A stretch of DNA of 14,575 nucleotides from Pseudomonadota bacterium (GCA_009839635.1 VXPJ01000080.1:1-14575); one strand, 5' to 3'. Positions 1 to 7,705 are shown, counted from the stretch's first letter. The notes: generated from the sequence alone by a model not told the origin. Translations and numbers: made by a program.

Positions 1-30
1 TCGGAAAAACAGCGTGATTTAGATGTCCAA

Positions 31-255
31 ATGAGACAGCAAAAAACTCTGGTAAAAATTTTGATAGGCTTTTCTGTGCCACTTCTTGTCGCAGCGACGC
101 TTGCGGTGATAAGTGTAATTTGGGTTCAACTAATACAAGCAGGGCTATTCCCCCGGGAAAATCCCCTAATAAATTCGACCCCAGATAATGTGACCTCATC
201 TTTGGATAGAAGTGGCTTGTACTGGCAGGGAGATGGCTCCCATAATTTCAAATGA
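31..255 (+). CDS. small predicted membrane protein, possibly the C-terminal end of a longer gene
   Basis: I do not recognise this protein. From the ATG at 31 it has 74 residues: a short basic N-terminus, one long hydrophobic stretch at about residues 9-38 that would make a single membrane helix, and a polar, Asn/Ser-rich tail. There is no Shine-Dalgarno sequence before the ATG, and the frame stays open back to base 1 with a charged stretch (SEKQRDLDVQ). It may therefore be the end of a gene that starts outside the window. Its base composition is more AT-rich than the his genes. It ends 180 bp before hisH and is not a remnant of hisB, which is the usual neighbour. I see no confident promoter or terminator in the gap 256-435. 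Confidence 0.4.
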   Translation: MRQQKTLVKILIGFSVPLLVAATLAVISVIWVQLIQAGLFPRENPLINSTPDNVTSSLDRSGLYWQGDGSHNFK

Positions 256-435
256 ATATGGCTAAGCCTGAAAATCGTCACCCCGTTATGCAAGTCTGTA
301 CCTCAGGTTATGTTTGGTTGCCGGAAGAAATCTCAGGGTTGGTGAAAGGCGGCTCTTGGAAAGCATAGCCTGTACAAGACCGGGAATCTTAACTCGAGCT
401 TATACCGCACATTCCAGCATGTTTTATGCGCCCTC

Positions 436-1095
436 ATGAGTAAGATCGCGATCATTGATTACGGTATCGGAAATCTCTATTCTGTGGTCAAGGCGCTAGA
501 GCACGTGGCCGGCCCGGCCGACCGCGTGTTCACGACCTCGAACCCCGAGGTGATTGATACCTGCGACCGGGCGGTATTTCCCGGCCAGGGGGCAGCTCAG
601 GACTGCATGCAGGCGTTAAAGGTGCATGGGCTGGAGGAGGTTGTGCTCTCTGCTGCGCGCAACAAGCCGTTTCTCGGCATCTGCATGGGCATGCAGGTGC
701 TGATGCGAGACAGCGAGGAAAACCAGGGCACCGGATGCCTGGCATTGTATGAAGGCAGCGTGAAGTATTTCGGTGATCATGTTTCCGTGGGTGCGGGCAC
801 GGACCGCTACAAGGTTCCGCACATGGGCTGGAACGCCGTGCGCCAGGATCAGGCACACCCGCTCTGGGAAGGCATCGCTCCATCCAGTTATTTCTATTTC
901 GTGCATAGCTACTTCGTCGCCTGCGAAGATGCGGCGCTGGTTGCCGGCACCACCGACTACGGCCTGCCGTTTACCTCCGCGATCGCCAAGGACAACGTCT
1001 TCGCCATGCAGTGCCATCCGGAGAAAAGTGCCGGCGCGGGCCTCAAATTGCTTTCGAACTTCATCCGTTGGGACGGGGAGTCTGGCTGCCACTGA
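436..1095 (+). CDS. hisH: imidazole glycerol phosphate synthase, glutamine amidotransferase subunit HisH
   Basis: HisH hydrolyses glutamine and passes ammonia to HisF, which makes imidazole glycerol phosphate and AICAR in histidine synthesis in the cytoplasm. The 219-residue length is normal for the family. Class I glutamine amidotransferase features are clear: N-terminal IAIIDYGIGNLYSV, an FPGQGA oxyanion-type loop at 48-53, the nucleophile elbow GICMG with Cys83, and the catalytic His194 and Glu196 in QCHPEKS. The ATG at 436 gives the standard family N-terminus, although no good ribosome binding site precedes it. hisA follows after 12 bp, so the two genes are cotranscribed. hisB, often directly upstream, is absent from the window. 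Confidence 0.97.
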   Translation: MSKIAIIDYGIGNLYSVVKALEHVAGPADRVFTTSNPEVIDTCDRAVFPGQGAAQDCMQALKVHGLEEVVLSAARNKPFLGICMGMQVLMRDSEENQGTGCLALYEGSVKYFGDHVSVGAGTDRYKVPHMGWNAVRQDQAHPLWEGIAPSSYFYFVHSYFVACEDAALVAGTTDYGLPFTSAIAKDNVFAMQCHPEKSAGAGLKLLSNFIRWDGESGCH

Positions 1096-1107
1096 GAGAT
1101 TTTCGCG

Positions 1108-1845
1108 ATGATGGTCATCCCTGCAATTGATCTTAAGGACGGCAAGTGCGTGCGCCTTCGCCAGGGCGCCATGGACGATGTCACCGTGTTCTCTGAGGAT
1201 CCGGTGGCGATTGCAGATCGCTGGGTCGAGGAAGGTGCAAGACGATTGCACATCGTCGACCTCGATGGCGCATCTGCCGGTGCGCCCCGCAATGCCTCCA
1301 TCATCCAGGAGATCGCTGAAAAGCATCCCGACATCCCGATCCAGGCGGGCGGCGGCATTCGCGATGAGGACACCGTGCAGGCGTATCTGGACATCGGCGT
1401 GCAGTACGTCATCATCGGCACGCGCGCGGTCAGTGCCCCGCACTTCGTAAACGACCTGTGCCTGGAGTTCCCTGGACACATCATCGTCGGGCTCGATGCG
1501 AGAGACGGCAAGGTCGCGATCGACGGCTGGTCGAAACTTTCCAACCACGATGCCATCGACATGGCGCAGCATTTCGAGGCGGATGGGGTGGCTGCCATCG
1601 TCTTCACTGACATCAGCCGCGACGGCATGATGCAGGGCATGAATGTCGAATCCACGGTGGAACTCGCGAGCAAAATCCACATCCCCGTGATTGCCTCCGG
1701 CGGGGTGACTGATGAGGCGGACATCAAGCGCCTTTGCGAGGCCGACGAGGAAGGTATCGTCGGGGTGATCGTAGGACGCGCTCTGTACGAGGGCACGATC
1801 GAGCTCAGGCATGCTCAGGCGCTTGCCGATGAGGCGCAACCCTAG
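1108..1845 (+). CDS. hisA: phosphoribosylformimino-5-aminoimidazole carboxamide ribotide isomerase HisA
   Basis: HisA carries out the Amadori isomerisation of ProFAR to PRFAR, the substrate of HisH/HisF. The 245 residues form the expected (beta/alpha)8 barrel. The general acid/base pair is Asp8 (in VIPAIDLKDGK) and Asp130 (in IIVGLDARDGK). The phosphate-binding loops are GGGIR at 81-85 and ASGGV near residues 197-201. Two ATG codons stand in tandem at 1108 and 1111; either gives a normal N-terminus. The gene sits 12 bp after hisH and 25 bp before a small HigA-like gene that separates it from hisF, whereas hisA and hisF are usually adjacent. Confidence 0.97.
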   Translation: MMVIPAIDLKDGKCVRLRQGAMDDVTVFSEDPVAIADRWVEEGARRLHIVDLDGASAGAPRNASIIQEIAEKHPDIPIQAGGGIRDEDTVQAYLDIGVQYVIIGTRAVSAPHFVNDLCLEFPGHIIVGLDARDGKVAIDGWSKLSNHDAIDMAQHFEADGVAAIVFTDISRDGMMQGMNVESTVELASKIHIPVIASGGVTDEADIKRLCEADEEGIVGVIVGRALYEGTIELRHAQALADEAQP

Positions 1846-1870
1846 CGCGCCACGCTGAGGACTACCACTG

Positions 1871-2176
1871 ATGACGGTTCAGCCACATGGCCCACCGCAC
1901 CCGGGTGCTTTGATCCGACGCACGTACATTGAGCCGTTCGCAGAAATTACCGCGAATAAAGTCGCCGACCGACTCGGCGTTGCACGCAGTACCTTCAGTC
2001 GCTTGTTGAACGGTGTTGCTGGAGTCTCGCCGGAAATAGCTGTGCGGCTGTCCAGGGTCTTGGGTGGCTCCGCAGAAAGCTGGCTTACCTTGCAGGAGAG
2101 CTACGATCTGTGGAAGGCGCGCCAATCGGTGGACACAAAGGCATTAACGCCTATTGATTTCAGCGAAGTCGCCTGA
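1871..2176 (+). CDS. HigA-family (XRE-type) antitoxin-like DNA-binding protein inside the his operon
   Basis: This 101-residue protein matches the HigA antitoxin pattern: HPGALIRRTYIEPF near the N-terminus, a helix-turn-helix at about 29-49 (KVADRLGVARSTFSRLLNG), then SPEIAVRLSRVLGGSAESWL and LQESYDLWKA. HigA proteins neutralise the HigB mRNA interferase and repress their own promoter. No higB-like gene lies on either side: hisA ends 25 bp upstream and hisF starts 28 bp downstream. It is therefore an orphan antitoxin or a domesticated regulator. A GAGGA ribosome binding site at about 1857-1861 suits the ATG at 1871. Being in the operon, it must be cotranscribed with hisA and hisF. A role in regulating the operon is possible but unsupported. 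Confidence 0.85.
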   Translation: MTVQPHGPPHPGALIRRTYIEPFAEITANKVADRLGVARSTFSRLLNGVAGVSPEIAVRLSRVLGGSAESWLTLQESYDLWKARQSVDTKALTPIDFSEVA

Positions 2177-2204
2177 ACCTCTGGATTTCACACCTCGCCC
2201 AATC

Positions 2205-2978
2205 GTGTCACTCGCCAAACGCATCATCCCCTGCCTGGACGTCGATGCCGGTCGCGTGGTCAAGGGCGTGCAGTTCGTCGACATCCGCGATGCCGGGGAC
2301 CCGGTCGAGGTGGCCCGACGCTACGATGCCGAGGGGGCCGACGAGATCACCTTCCTCGACATCACCGCAAGCTCCGATGAGCGCGACACCATGGTACACG
2401 TGGTCGAGCAGGTGGCGGCCCAAGTGTTCATCCCGCTGACCGTGGGCGGGGGCATCCGCAAGCTCGAGGACATCCGCACTCTGCTCAATGCCGGGGCCGA
2501 CAAGGTCGCCATCAACACCGCGGCGGTGTTCAACCCCGAGTTCGTGCAAAAAGCCAGTGACAAGACCGGCTCGCAGTGCATCGTGGTCGCCATCGATGCC
2601 AAGCGTGTAAGTGCCGAGGGTGAGGCGCTTCGCTGGGAGCTGTTCACCCACGGCGGGCGAAAGCCGACCGGGATCGAGGCGATCGGCTGGGCGCGCAAGA
2701 TGGAGGCGCTCGGGGCCGGCGAGATCCTGCTGACCAGCATGGACCGCGACGGCACCAAGGAAGGCTTTGACCTCGAGCTCACCCGGGCCGTCAGCGAGGC
2801 CGTCGGGATTCCGGTGATCGCCTCCGGCGGGGTTGGCACCCTGGAGCATCTAGCCGAGGGGGTCACCGAGGGGTGTGCCGATGCGGTGCTCGCAGCAAGC
2901 ATCTTTCATTTCGCGGAATACACGATCGGCGAGGCCAAGGCCTACATGGCCTCGAAAGGCATCGTCGTGCGCCCCTGA
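2205..2978 (+). CDS. hisF: imidazole glycerol phosphate synthase, cyclase subunit HisF
   Basis: HisF is the cyclase/lyase partner of HisH; it converts PRFAR and ammonia to imidazole glycerol phosphate and AICAR. I chose the GTG at 2205 because it gives the family N-terminus SLAKRIIPCLDVDAGRVVKG and 257 residues; the longer frame from TTG at 2154 would run inside the preceding gene. Catalytic Asp12 (CLDV) and Asp131 (VVAIDAKRV) and the phosphate-binding GGGIR and ASGGVG loops are present. There is no clear ribosome binding site before the GTG, so translation may depend on coupling to the HigA-like gene 28 bp upstream. hisE follows after a gap of 83 bp; hisI, often between them, is not there. 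Confidence 0.96.
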   Translation: MSLAKRIIPCLDVDAGRVVKGVQFVDIRDAGDPVEVARRYDAEGADEITFLDITASSDERDTMVHVVEQVAAQVFIPLTVGGGIRKLEDIRTLLNAGADKVAINTAAVFNPEFVQKASDKTGSQCIVVAIDAKRVSAEGEALRWELFTHGGRKPTGIEAIGWARKMEALGAGEILLTSMDRDGTKEGFDLELTRAVSEAVGIPVIASGGVGTLEHLAEGVTEGCADAVLAASIFHFAEYTIGEAKAYMASKGIVVRP

Positions 2979-3025
2979 ACGGGGTTTTCCCAAAGGCGCT
3001 ATAATAGAGGCGCAGGCCGGGCCTG
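2977..3025 (+). promoter_or_regulatory. candidate weak terminator, promoter and operator ahead of hisE
   Basis: Immediately after hisF, CCCC and GGGG around TGAAC are followed by TTTT, a very short terminator-like hairpin. A perfect TATAAT (3000-3005) comes next, without a convincing -35 box. A 13-bp perfect palindrome, CAGGCC and GGCCTG around a central G (3013-3025), lies where transcription would begin. Together these suggest that hisE-tatABC can be transcribed independently of hisHAF and may be controlled by a bound protein. The -10 box and palindrome are seen; the function is inference. Confidence 0.4.
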
Positions 3026-3061
3026 TGGTACTGTAGGGGGCCGCAGCCTGGCGAACACAAG

Positions 3062-3388
3062 ATGAGCACCGACGACACCCTGCACCGACTTGCCGAGACC
3101 CTTGAGGCTCGCAAGCAGGCCTCGCCCGAGGACTCCTACGTGGCCCGACTGTATGCGGGCGGACTCGAGGCGATGCTTGACAAGGTCCGCGAGGAAGCGC
3201 AAGAGACTGTGGAAGCGGCCGGCGGGGATCCCGAGCACCTGGTCCACGAAGTGGCCGACCTGTGGTTTCACTGCCTGGTGCTGCTGGCTTACCGGGACCT
3301 GGGTCCCGGCGCGGTGCTGGACGAGATCGAGCGCAGGTTCGGGACCTCGGGACTTGTGGAGAAGGCACAACGCGAGCGCTCACGTTGA
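3062..3388 (+). CDS. hisE: phosphoribosyl-ATP pyrophosphatase HisE
   Basis: HisE hydrolyses phosphoribosyl-ATP to phosphoribosyl-AMP and pyrophosphate, the second step of histidine synthesis. The 108 residues have the MazG-like all-alpha fold pattern: LHRLAETLEARK and SYVARLYAGG at the start, the acidic metal-binding helix KVREEAQETVEAA at about 41-53, and HEVADLWFHCLVLL at about 61-74, whose Glu and Asp complete the magnesium site. Many bacteria have a HisI cyclohydrolase fused to or directly upstream of HisE; here it stands alone and no HisI is visible. tatA starts 37 bp downstream on the same strand. Confidence 0.95.
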   Translation: MSTDDTLHRLAETLEARKQASPEDSYVARLYAGGLEAMLDKVREEAQETVEAAGGDPEHLVHEVADLWFHCLVLLAYRDLGPGAVLDEIERRFGTSGLVEKAQRERSR

Positions 3389-3425
3389 GCCCGGACATTT
3401 ATTTGAGCGAACCGGAGTACACGTT

Positions 3426-3608
3426 ATGGGAATCAGCCCCTGGCAGTTATTGATCGTACTGTTGATCATCGTGCTGATATTCGGCACGAAAAAATTGCGC
3501 AACATTGGCGGGGACATCGGCAGCGCGGTCAAGAACTTCAAGAAATCCGTCAAAGACGACAGCGAGCCCGAAGAGCCCAAGGCCGAGAAAGCCCCGCCGA
3601 AAGAATAA
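3426..3608 (+). CDS. tatA: Sec-independent protein translocase subunit TatA
   Basis: TatA polymerises to form the pore-like assembly through which folded twin-arginine proteins cross the inner membrane. The 60-residue protein begins MGISPWQLLIVLLIIVLIFG, a short N-terminal membrane helix, followed by the FGTKKL hinge and an amphipathic helix (IGGDIGSAVKNFKKSVK), then a charged Glu/Lys-rich tail. I chose the ATG at 3426 because CGGAG stands 8 bp upstream and it gives the canonical N-terminus. The hinge carries an Arg where many TatA proteins have Pro or Gly (KLRNIG). It is the first gene of tatABC, with tatB 12 bp downstream. Confidence 0.95.
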   Translation: MGISPWQLLIVLLIIVLIFGTKKLRNIGGDIGSAVKNFKKSVKDDSEPEEPKAEKAPPKE

Positions 3609-3620
3609 CTTCCCCGAATC

Positions 3621-3989
3621 ATGTTCGATTTCGGCTTCTGGGAGCTTGCCCTGATCATGGTGGTGGTGTTGCTGGTGGTCGGCCCCGAACGCCTGCCGCG
3701 CCTGGCCGCCCAGGCGGGTCACTGGTTCGGCAAGGCCAAGCGCACCCTGACCGCCTTTCGCGCCGACATCGAATCCGAGATCCGCGCCAGCGAACTCAAG
3801 GAGATGCTGGAGAAGCAGCAGTCCGAGATCGGCGAGCTGAAATCCATCCTCAAGGACACGCAGCGCGAGATCGAGGAGGACTTCGAAGACGACGACGATG
3901 ATGACTCGTTGGTCGCCGCCGTCGAAAAGCAGATCGAGTCTTCCGACACAAAGCCCGCCCCGACCGCCGAGAAGCCCAATGGCGACTGA
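3621..3989 (+). CDS. tatB: Sec-independent protein translocase subunit TatB
   Basis: TatB pairs with TatC to form the receptor for twin-arginine signal peptides. The protein starts MFDFGFWELALIMVVVLLVV, with the characteristic Glu8 in the membrane helix, followed by the GPERLPRLA hinge with its conserved Pro. A long amphipathic helix and a coiled-coil-like Glu/Lys region run to about residue 90. The tail holds a run of acidic residues ending in six Asp. The 122-residue length is at the short end of the family. The last 11 bases overlap the start of tatC, which indicates translational coupling. Confidence 0.95.
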   Translation: MFDFGFWELALIMVVVLLVVGPERLPRLAAQAGHWFGKAKRTLTAFRADIESEIRASELKEMLEKQQSEIGELKSILKDTQREIEEDFEDDDDDDSLVAAVEKQIESSDTKPAPTAEKPNGD

Positions 3990-4878
3990 GCCCGCGGCCA
4001 CCGATTCCAAGCACGAGACGCTGCTCACGCACCTCTACGAGCTGCGCTCGCGCCTGATGTGGATCGTCGGCAGCGTGTTCGCGATGTTGATCGTGCTGTT
4101 CCCGTTTGCCAACACCCTGTACGGCTGGCTCGCCGGGCCCCTGATGGCACACCTGCCCGAGGCCAGCACCATGGTCGCGATCGAGGTGGCCTCGCCGTTT
4201 CTGACCCCGTTCAAGCTGGTCTTCCTGGTCAGCCTGGTGCTGGCTGTGCCGATCATCTTCTACCATGGCTGGGCGTTCGTCGCCCCGGGCCTGTACAGCA
4301 GCGAGAAACGGCTGGTGTTCCCGATCCTTTTGTCGAGCTCGGTGCTGTTCTACGTCGGCATGGCGTTCGCTTACTACGTCGTCTTCCCCCTGATGTTCGG
4401 CTTTTTCACGGCGGTGGCCCCGGAAGGGGTTGCGGTGATGACCGACATCGGGCGCTATCTCGATTTCGTCATGAAGATCTTCATCGCCTTCGGTGCGGCG
4501 TTCGAGGTGCCGGTGGTGACCCTGGTGCTGGTGCGCATGGGCGTGACCACCCCGGACAAGATGGCTGCCAAGCGCCCCTACGTGATCGTCGCCGCCTTCG
4601 TGGTCGGCATGCTGTTGACCCCACCCGATGTCATCTCCCAGGTATTGCTCGCCATCCCGGTGTGGATCCTGTTTGAGATGGGCCTCGCGTTTTCGCGCCT
4701 GGTCACGCCCAAGGAAGTGGACGATCCCCTGCCCGATGCAGAGCCCGTCACAGCCGAGGGTGCACAGGCGCCCAGTGCTCCGGGTGCGGTGCCGCTCTCG
4801 CCCGAGGAACAGGCCGCCGAACTGGCCCCGGTGAAGCCCCTGGAGGACGAGGAGGATACGAAGGAATCCCCCGACTAG
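3979..4878 (+). CDS. tatC: Sec-independent protein translocase subunit TatC
   Basis: TatC is the polytopic inner-membrane core of the Tat receptor. The ATG at 3979, inside the end of tatB, gives the normal start before THLYELRSRL (residues 17-26), where Glu21 matches the Glu that contacts the twin arginines in E. coli TatC. Hydrophobic segments at about 27-45, 77-100, 114-140, 163-186, 200-214 and 219-235 fit the six-helix topology. APGLYSSEKR (102-111) is the conserved first periplasmic-to-cytoplasmic loop. The 299-residue length exceeds the usual 240-260 because of an acidic, Pro/Glu-rich cytoplasmic tail of about 55 residues. Confidence 0.96.
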   Translation: MATEPAATDSKHETLLTHLYELRSRLMWIVGSVFAMLIVLFPFANTLYGWLAGPLMAHLPEASTMVAIEVASPFLTPFKLVFLVSLVLAVPIIFYHGWAFVAPGLYSSEKRLVFPILLSSSVLFYVGMAFAYYVVFPLMFGFFTAVAPEGVAVMTDIGRYLDFVMKIFIAFGAAFEVPVVTLVLVRMGVTTPDKMAAKRPYVIVAAFVVGMLLTPPDVISQVLLAIPVWILFEMGLAFSRLVTPKEVDDPLPDAEPVTAEGAQAPSAPGAVPLSPEEQAAELAPVKPLEDEEDTKESPD

Positions 4879-4883
4879 GCTAG

Positions 4884-4912
4884 CAGACACCCCCTGGCAT
4901 TTGGTGCATAAT
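4884..4912 (+). promoter_or_regulatory. candidate sigma-70 promoter for gpmI
   Basis: CAGACA (4884-4889) and CATAAT (4907-4912) are separated by exactly 17 bp, with four and five matches to the -35 and -10 consensus. The predicted start site would leave a leader of about 20-25 bases before the gpmI GTG. This would free gpmI from the tat operon, whose last stop codon lies just upstream. Confidence 0.45.
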
Positions 4913-4940
4913 TGCCGACTTTCAATTCACCACGTTTTTC

Positions 4941-6485
4941 GTGAAAAAACCGATCAAGCTTCGTAAGCGTGTCCTGCTGGTGATCCTGGACGGCTTCGGC
5001 GTGAATCCCAGCAAGGCCAACAATGCCGTGATGCACGCGCAGACCCCGCGCCTGGATCATTATTTCTCCAGCTACCCGCATACCGTGCTGGAGGCCTCAG
5101 GCGAAGCGGTCGGCCTGCCACCCGGACAGATGGGCAACTCCGAGGTCGGGCACATGACCATCGGCTGCGGCTCGGTCATACGCCAGGACCTGATCCGCAT
5201 CAACGAGGCCATTGCCGACGGCAGCCTGTTCGAGATGTCGCCGCTGGTTCGCGCCATCAAGAAGGGCAAGAAAAACGATGGCCACGTGCACCTGATCGGT
5301 CTATTCTCGGACGGCGGCGTACACTCGCACATCAACCACATCATCGCCCTGATCAAGCTGTGCCGCGACCACGACACCCGCCCAATGCTGCACCTGATCA
5401 CGGACGGGCGCGATGCCCCGCCCAAGAGTGCCAGAAAATACCTGATACGCCTGAACCGGGCCCTGAACAAGGCCGACGGTGTGATCGCCACGGTCATGGG
5501 CCGCTATTTCGCGATGGACCGCGACCGGCGCTGGGATCGAACGGAAAAGGCCTGGCGCGCCCTGGTGCGCGGTGAGGGCGAGCAGGCTGAAGATGCCAAA
5601 AGCGCGATCCTGAACGCGTACGAGCGCGGCGAGACCGATGAATTCATCGTGCCGACCGTATTGCCGGAGGCGAGTCCCATGGGTGCGGGCGCCTCGGTGA
5701 TTTTCTGCAATTTTCGCAACGACCGCCCGCTGCAGCTCAGCAAGGCGCTCGCCAAGGAAGGCTTCTCGGCCTTCGAGCGCGGCGAGGGCTTCGAGCCGGT
5801 GCGTCTGACCATGATGACGAAATACAGCAAGGAGTTCCTCGGCCCGGTGGTGTTCCCGCCACGGCGCCCGGACACCAACCTCGCCAAGATCATCAGCAAG
5901 CTCGACATGCACCAGTTCCACTGCGCGGAAACCGAGAAGTACCCGCACGTGACCTATTTCATCAACGGCGGGCACGAGGAGGCCTACGAGGGCGAGGACC
6001 GCAAGATCATCCCGTCGCCCAAGGTCGACACCTACGACCAGCAGCCCGAGATGAGTGCCGAGGAAGTTGCAGACGAGGTGATCAAGGCGATCCGCAACGA
6101 CGCCTACGCCCTGGTGGTGACCAACTTCGCCAACGGCGACATGGTCGGGCATACGGCCAAGAAGGAGGCGGTGATCGCAGCCCTGCAGGCCGTCGATATC
6201 CATGCCGGGCGCGTGCTCGATGCCGCGGTGGAGCAAGGCATCTCGGTGGTGGTGACCTCCGATCACGGCAATTGCGATGAGATGGTCAACCCGCACACGG
6301 GTGAACCGCACACCCAGCACACCACCTACCCGGTGCCGTGTCTGGTGATCGATGAGGGCAACTGGGATCTTGCCAACGGGCGAGGTCTCAGTGATGTCGC
6401 CCCGACCATACTGCAGTTGATGGGGATTCGAAAGCCCAAGGCCATGACCGGGCGCTCCCTGCTGGTGCCCTACAACGGGCGCTGA
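4941..6485 (+). CDS. gpmI: 2,3-bisphosphoglycerate-independent phosphoglycerate mutase
   Basis: This enzyme interconverts 3- and 2-phosphoglycerate through a phosphoserine intermediate using two manganese ions. The 514 residues are full length. Visible active-site elements are Asp17 in VILDGFG, the nucleophile Ser67 in GQMGNSEVGH, GVHSH at 126-130, DGRDAPP at 155-161, the substrate-binding RDRR near 194-197 and FRNDR at 258-262, NGDMVGH with Asp400 and His404, TSDHGN with Asp441 and His442, and His460. The start is the GTG at 4941, as no ATG gives a full N-terminus. There is no ribosome binding site, and the GTG lies in a small hairpin (GTTTTT and AAAAAC, 4934-4950), so initiation may be weak or controlled. 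Confidence 0.97.
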   Translation: MKKPIKLRKRVLLVILDGFGVNPSKANNAVMHAQTPRLDHYFSSYPHTVLEASGEAVGLPPGQMGNSEVGHMTIGCGSVIRQDLIRINEAIADGSLFEMSPLVRAIKKGKKNDGHVHLIGLFSDGGVHSHINHIIALIKLCRDHDTRPMLHLITDGRDAPPKSARKYLIRLNRALNKADGVIATVMGRYFAMDRDRRWDRTEKAWRALVRGEGEQAEDAKSAILNAYERGETDEFIVPTVLPEASPMGAGASVIFCNFRNDRPLQLSKALAKEGFSAFERGEGFEPVRLTMMTKYSKEFLGPVVFPPRRPDTNLAKIISKLDMHQFHCAETEKYPHVTYFINGGHEEAYEGEDRKIIPSPKVDTYDQQPEMSAEEVADEVIKAIRNDAYALVVTNFANGDMVGHTAKKEAVIAALQAVDIHAGRVLDAAVEQGISVVVTSDHGNCDEMVNPHTGEPHTQHTTYPVPCLVIDEGNWDLANGRGLSDVAPTILQLMGIRKPKAMTGRSLLVPYNGR

Positions 6486-6772
6486 CCTGTGGCCGGGATA
6501 CCTCTCCCGTCCCCTTGAGCTTATTCACAAGGTGAGGATTCCCAGGTTGCCATATGTGTCCGTAGAGAGACGGACATAGTTCTACTACACGGCCTCGGTT
6601 GGTAGGCGTTCCAGTCAGGCGTGCAGCCCGTATTCAGGTAAAAAATCCGGACCGGGCGCATTCCTTCACCGCTGATGTCTGGACTCGGTTGAGGAAGGCC
6701 CCCGGCCCGGGCTACGGGAGGTTCTCAGCAGTCAGTCAGGATGCATTCCCAGGCTTTCAAGTAGCAGACGCC
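6486..6772. other. intergenic region between converging gpmI and autotransporter genes
   Basis: This 287-bp gap receives transcription from both sides. I see no gene in it. The clearest structure is a 7-bp perfect inverted repeat, TGTCCGT (6557-6563) and ACGGACA (6570-6576), around a 6-base loop. CCTTG and CAAGG (6513-6532) pair more weakly. Neither is followed by a T-run on either strand, so I cannot name a standard intrinsic terminator. Confidence 0.4.
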
Positions 6773-7705
6773 TTAATAATCCATCCCCACCTGTATAAAC
6801 CCGGCATACTCTTCCCCGCCTGAACCCAGCTCGTTCCGCACGTTGAACTCCGCACTGTATCTGAGTGCGCCCCGCAACCACGTGCTTTTGAGGCCCAGCA
6901 GCAGGCTGCGCTGTGCGGGCTTGGCCCCCAGTTCCTCGCCGGAGATGCGCGTCGTGTGCTTGGTGTTGCCGAAGCGCTGTTCGAGGTCGAGCGAGCCGCT
7001 GATGGCAGGGGTTTCGAGCAGCACGCCGATGCCGCCCGTGAGGCGGTTCTTGTCGGAGAAGGACACCCTTGAGTTGACCGTGTCGGTGAAGCCGTCGAGC
7101 GTGATGCGCGAGCGCTCCAGCCAGGTGCGCGGGGTCCAGTGCAAGGCATCGCGGATCTGCATGCGTTTCCCGGCCTCCAGCCCAAGCGTGTGCCCCAGGG
7201 CCTCGAGCTCGGACTTGAGGCGCCCGGCCTCGTCCGAGGACAGGTCCACCTCATAATCTGTGATCGAGAAGCGCGCGTTCGCGTACCAATCGCGCTCAAG
7301 CGACCACAGTGCTTCTACTGCTACACCCAGCCCTTCCACATGCAGGCTGCCACCTTTCGTGGGTGCGTTCACGCTTGCAGAGCCTGCCACGTGGTGCAGG
7401 GCCACGCCCATGTCGAGGTTGTCATTGACCTGTGTGGTTCCGCCAAGCTGCACGCCCAGGCTGTCAGAGTTGTATTCCAGTCCCGTGGAAGAGCGCTCGA
7501 ACCCCTGCGTGCCGGTACTCGCCAGCAGCTGGACCCATAGGGAGGACTCCGGGATCATCAGCCGCTGGCTCGCAGCGTCCCAGCGTTGCAGGCTGGACAG
7601 GAAATCGGGCAGCGCCTCGTAGACCGCCGATCGGGGGGCGTATTCCTCTACCATCGTCGGGATCTCCACTGGCGGTGCCGGGGGCCCAGGCACTTCCACC
7701 TCCAC
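6773..7705 (-). CDS. autotransporter C-terminal beta-barrel domain, frame-shifted from its passenger
   Basis: The reading frame encodes the translocator of a type V secretion (autotransporter) protein. A Pro-rich linker (VPGPPAPPVEIP) leads to alternating amphipathic strands from about residue 45 to the end. The protein ends in the aromatic-terminated last strand GFIQVGMDY, a normal outer-membrane insertion signal. The domain is about 270 residues, the usual size of an autotransporter barrel. There is no signal peptide, and the first possible start (GTG at 7705) has no family support. The real N-terminus is the passenger encoded just upstream in another frame. Adding one base within the overlap would fuse both into one 938-residue protein. 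As sequenced, the barrel would not be made unless a frameshift occurs. Confidence 0.8.
   Translation of the reverse strand: MEVEVPGPPAPPVEIPTMVEEYAPRSAVYEALPDFLSSLQRWDAASQRLMIPESSLWVQLLASTGTQGFERSSTGLEYNSDSLGVQLGGTTQVNDNLDMGVALHHVAGSASVNAPTKGGSLHVEGLGVAVEALWSLERDWYANARFSITDYEVDLSSDEAGRLKSELEALGHTLGLEAGKRMQIRDALHWTPRTWLERSRITLDGFTDTVNSRVSFSDKNRLTGGIGVLLETPAISGSLDLEQRFGNTKHTTRISGEELGAKPAQRSLLLGLKSTWLRGALRYSAEFNVRNELGSGGEEYAGFIQVGMDY

Noticed and set aside
616..1839. Long minus-strand frames over hisH and hisA
   Set aside because: Shadow of GC-rich coding sequence in the opposite strand; no recognisable domain.
2154..2204. Upstream TTG start for hisF
   Set aside because: It would add 17 residues encoded within the HigA-like gene that HisF proteins do not have.
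3850..4890. Long minus-strand frame over tatB/tatC
   Set aside because: His/Gln/Arg-rich low-quality composition, antisense to well-conserved tat genes.
5301..6320. 339-codon minus-strand frame over gpmI
   Set aside because: Antisense to the catalytic part of gpmI with composition typical of a shadow frame.
6640..6665. T-run (minus strand) after a GC-rich stretch as an intrinsic terminator for the autotransporter
   Set aside because: The GC-rich bases before the T-run do not form a stem with a feasible loop.
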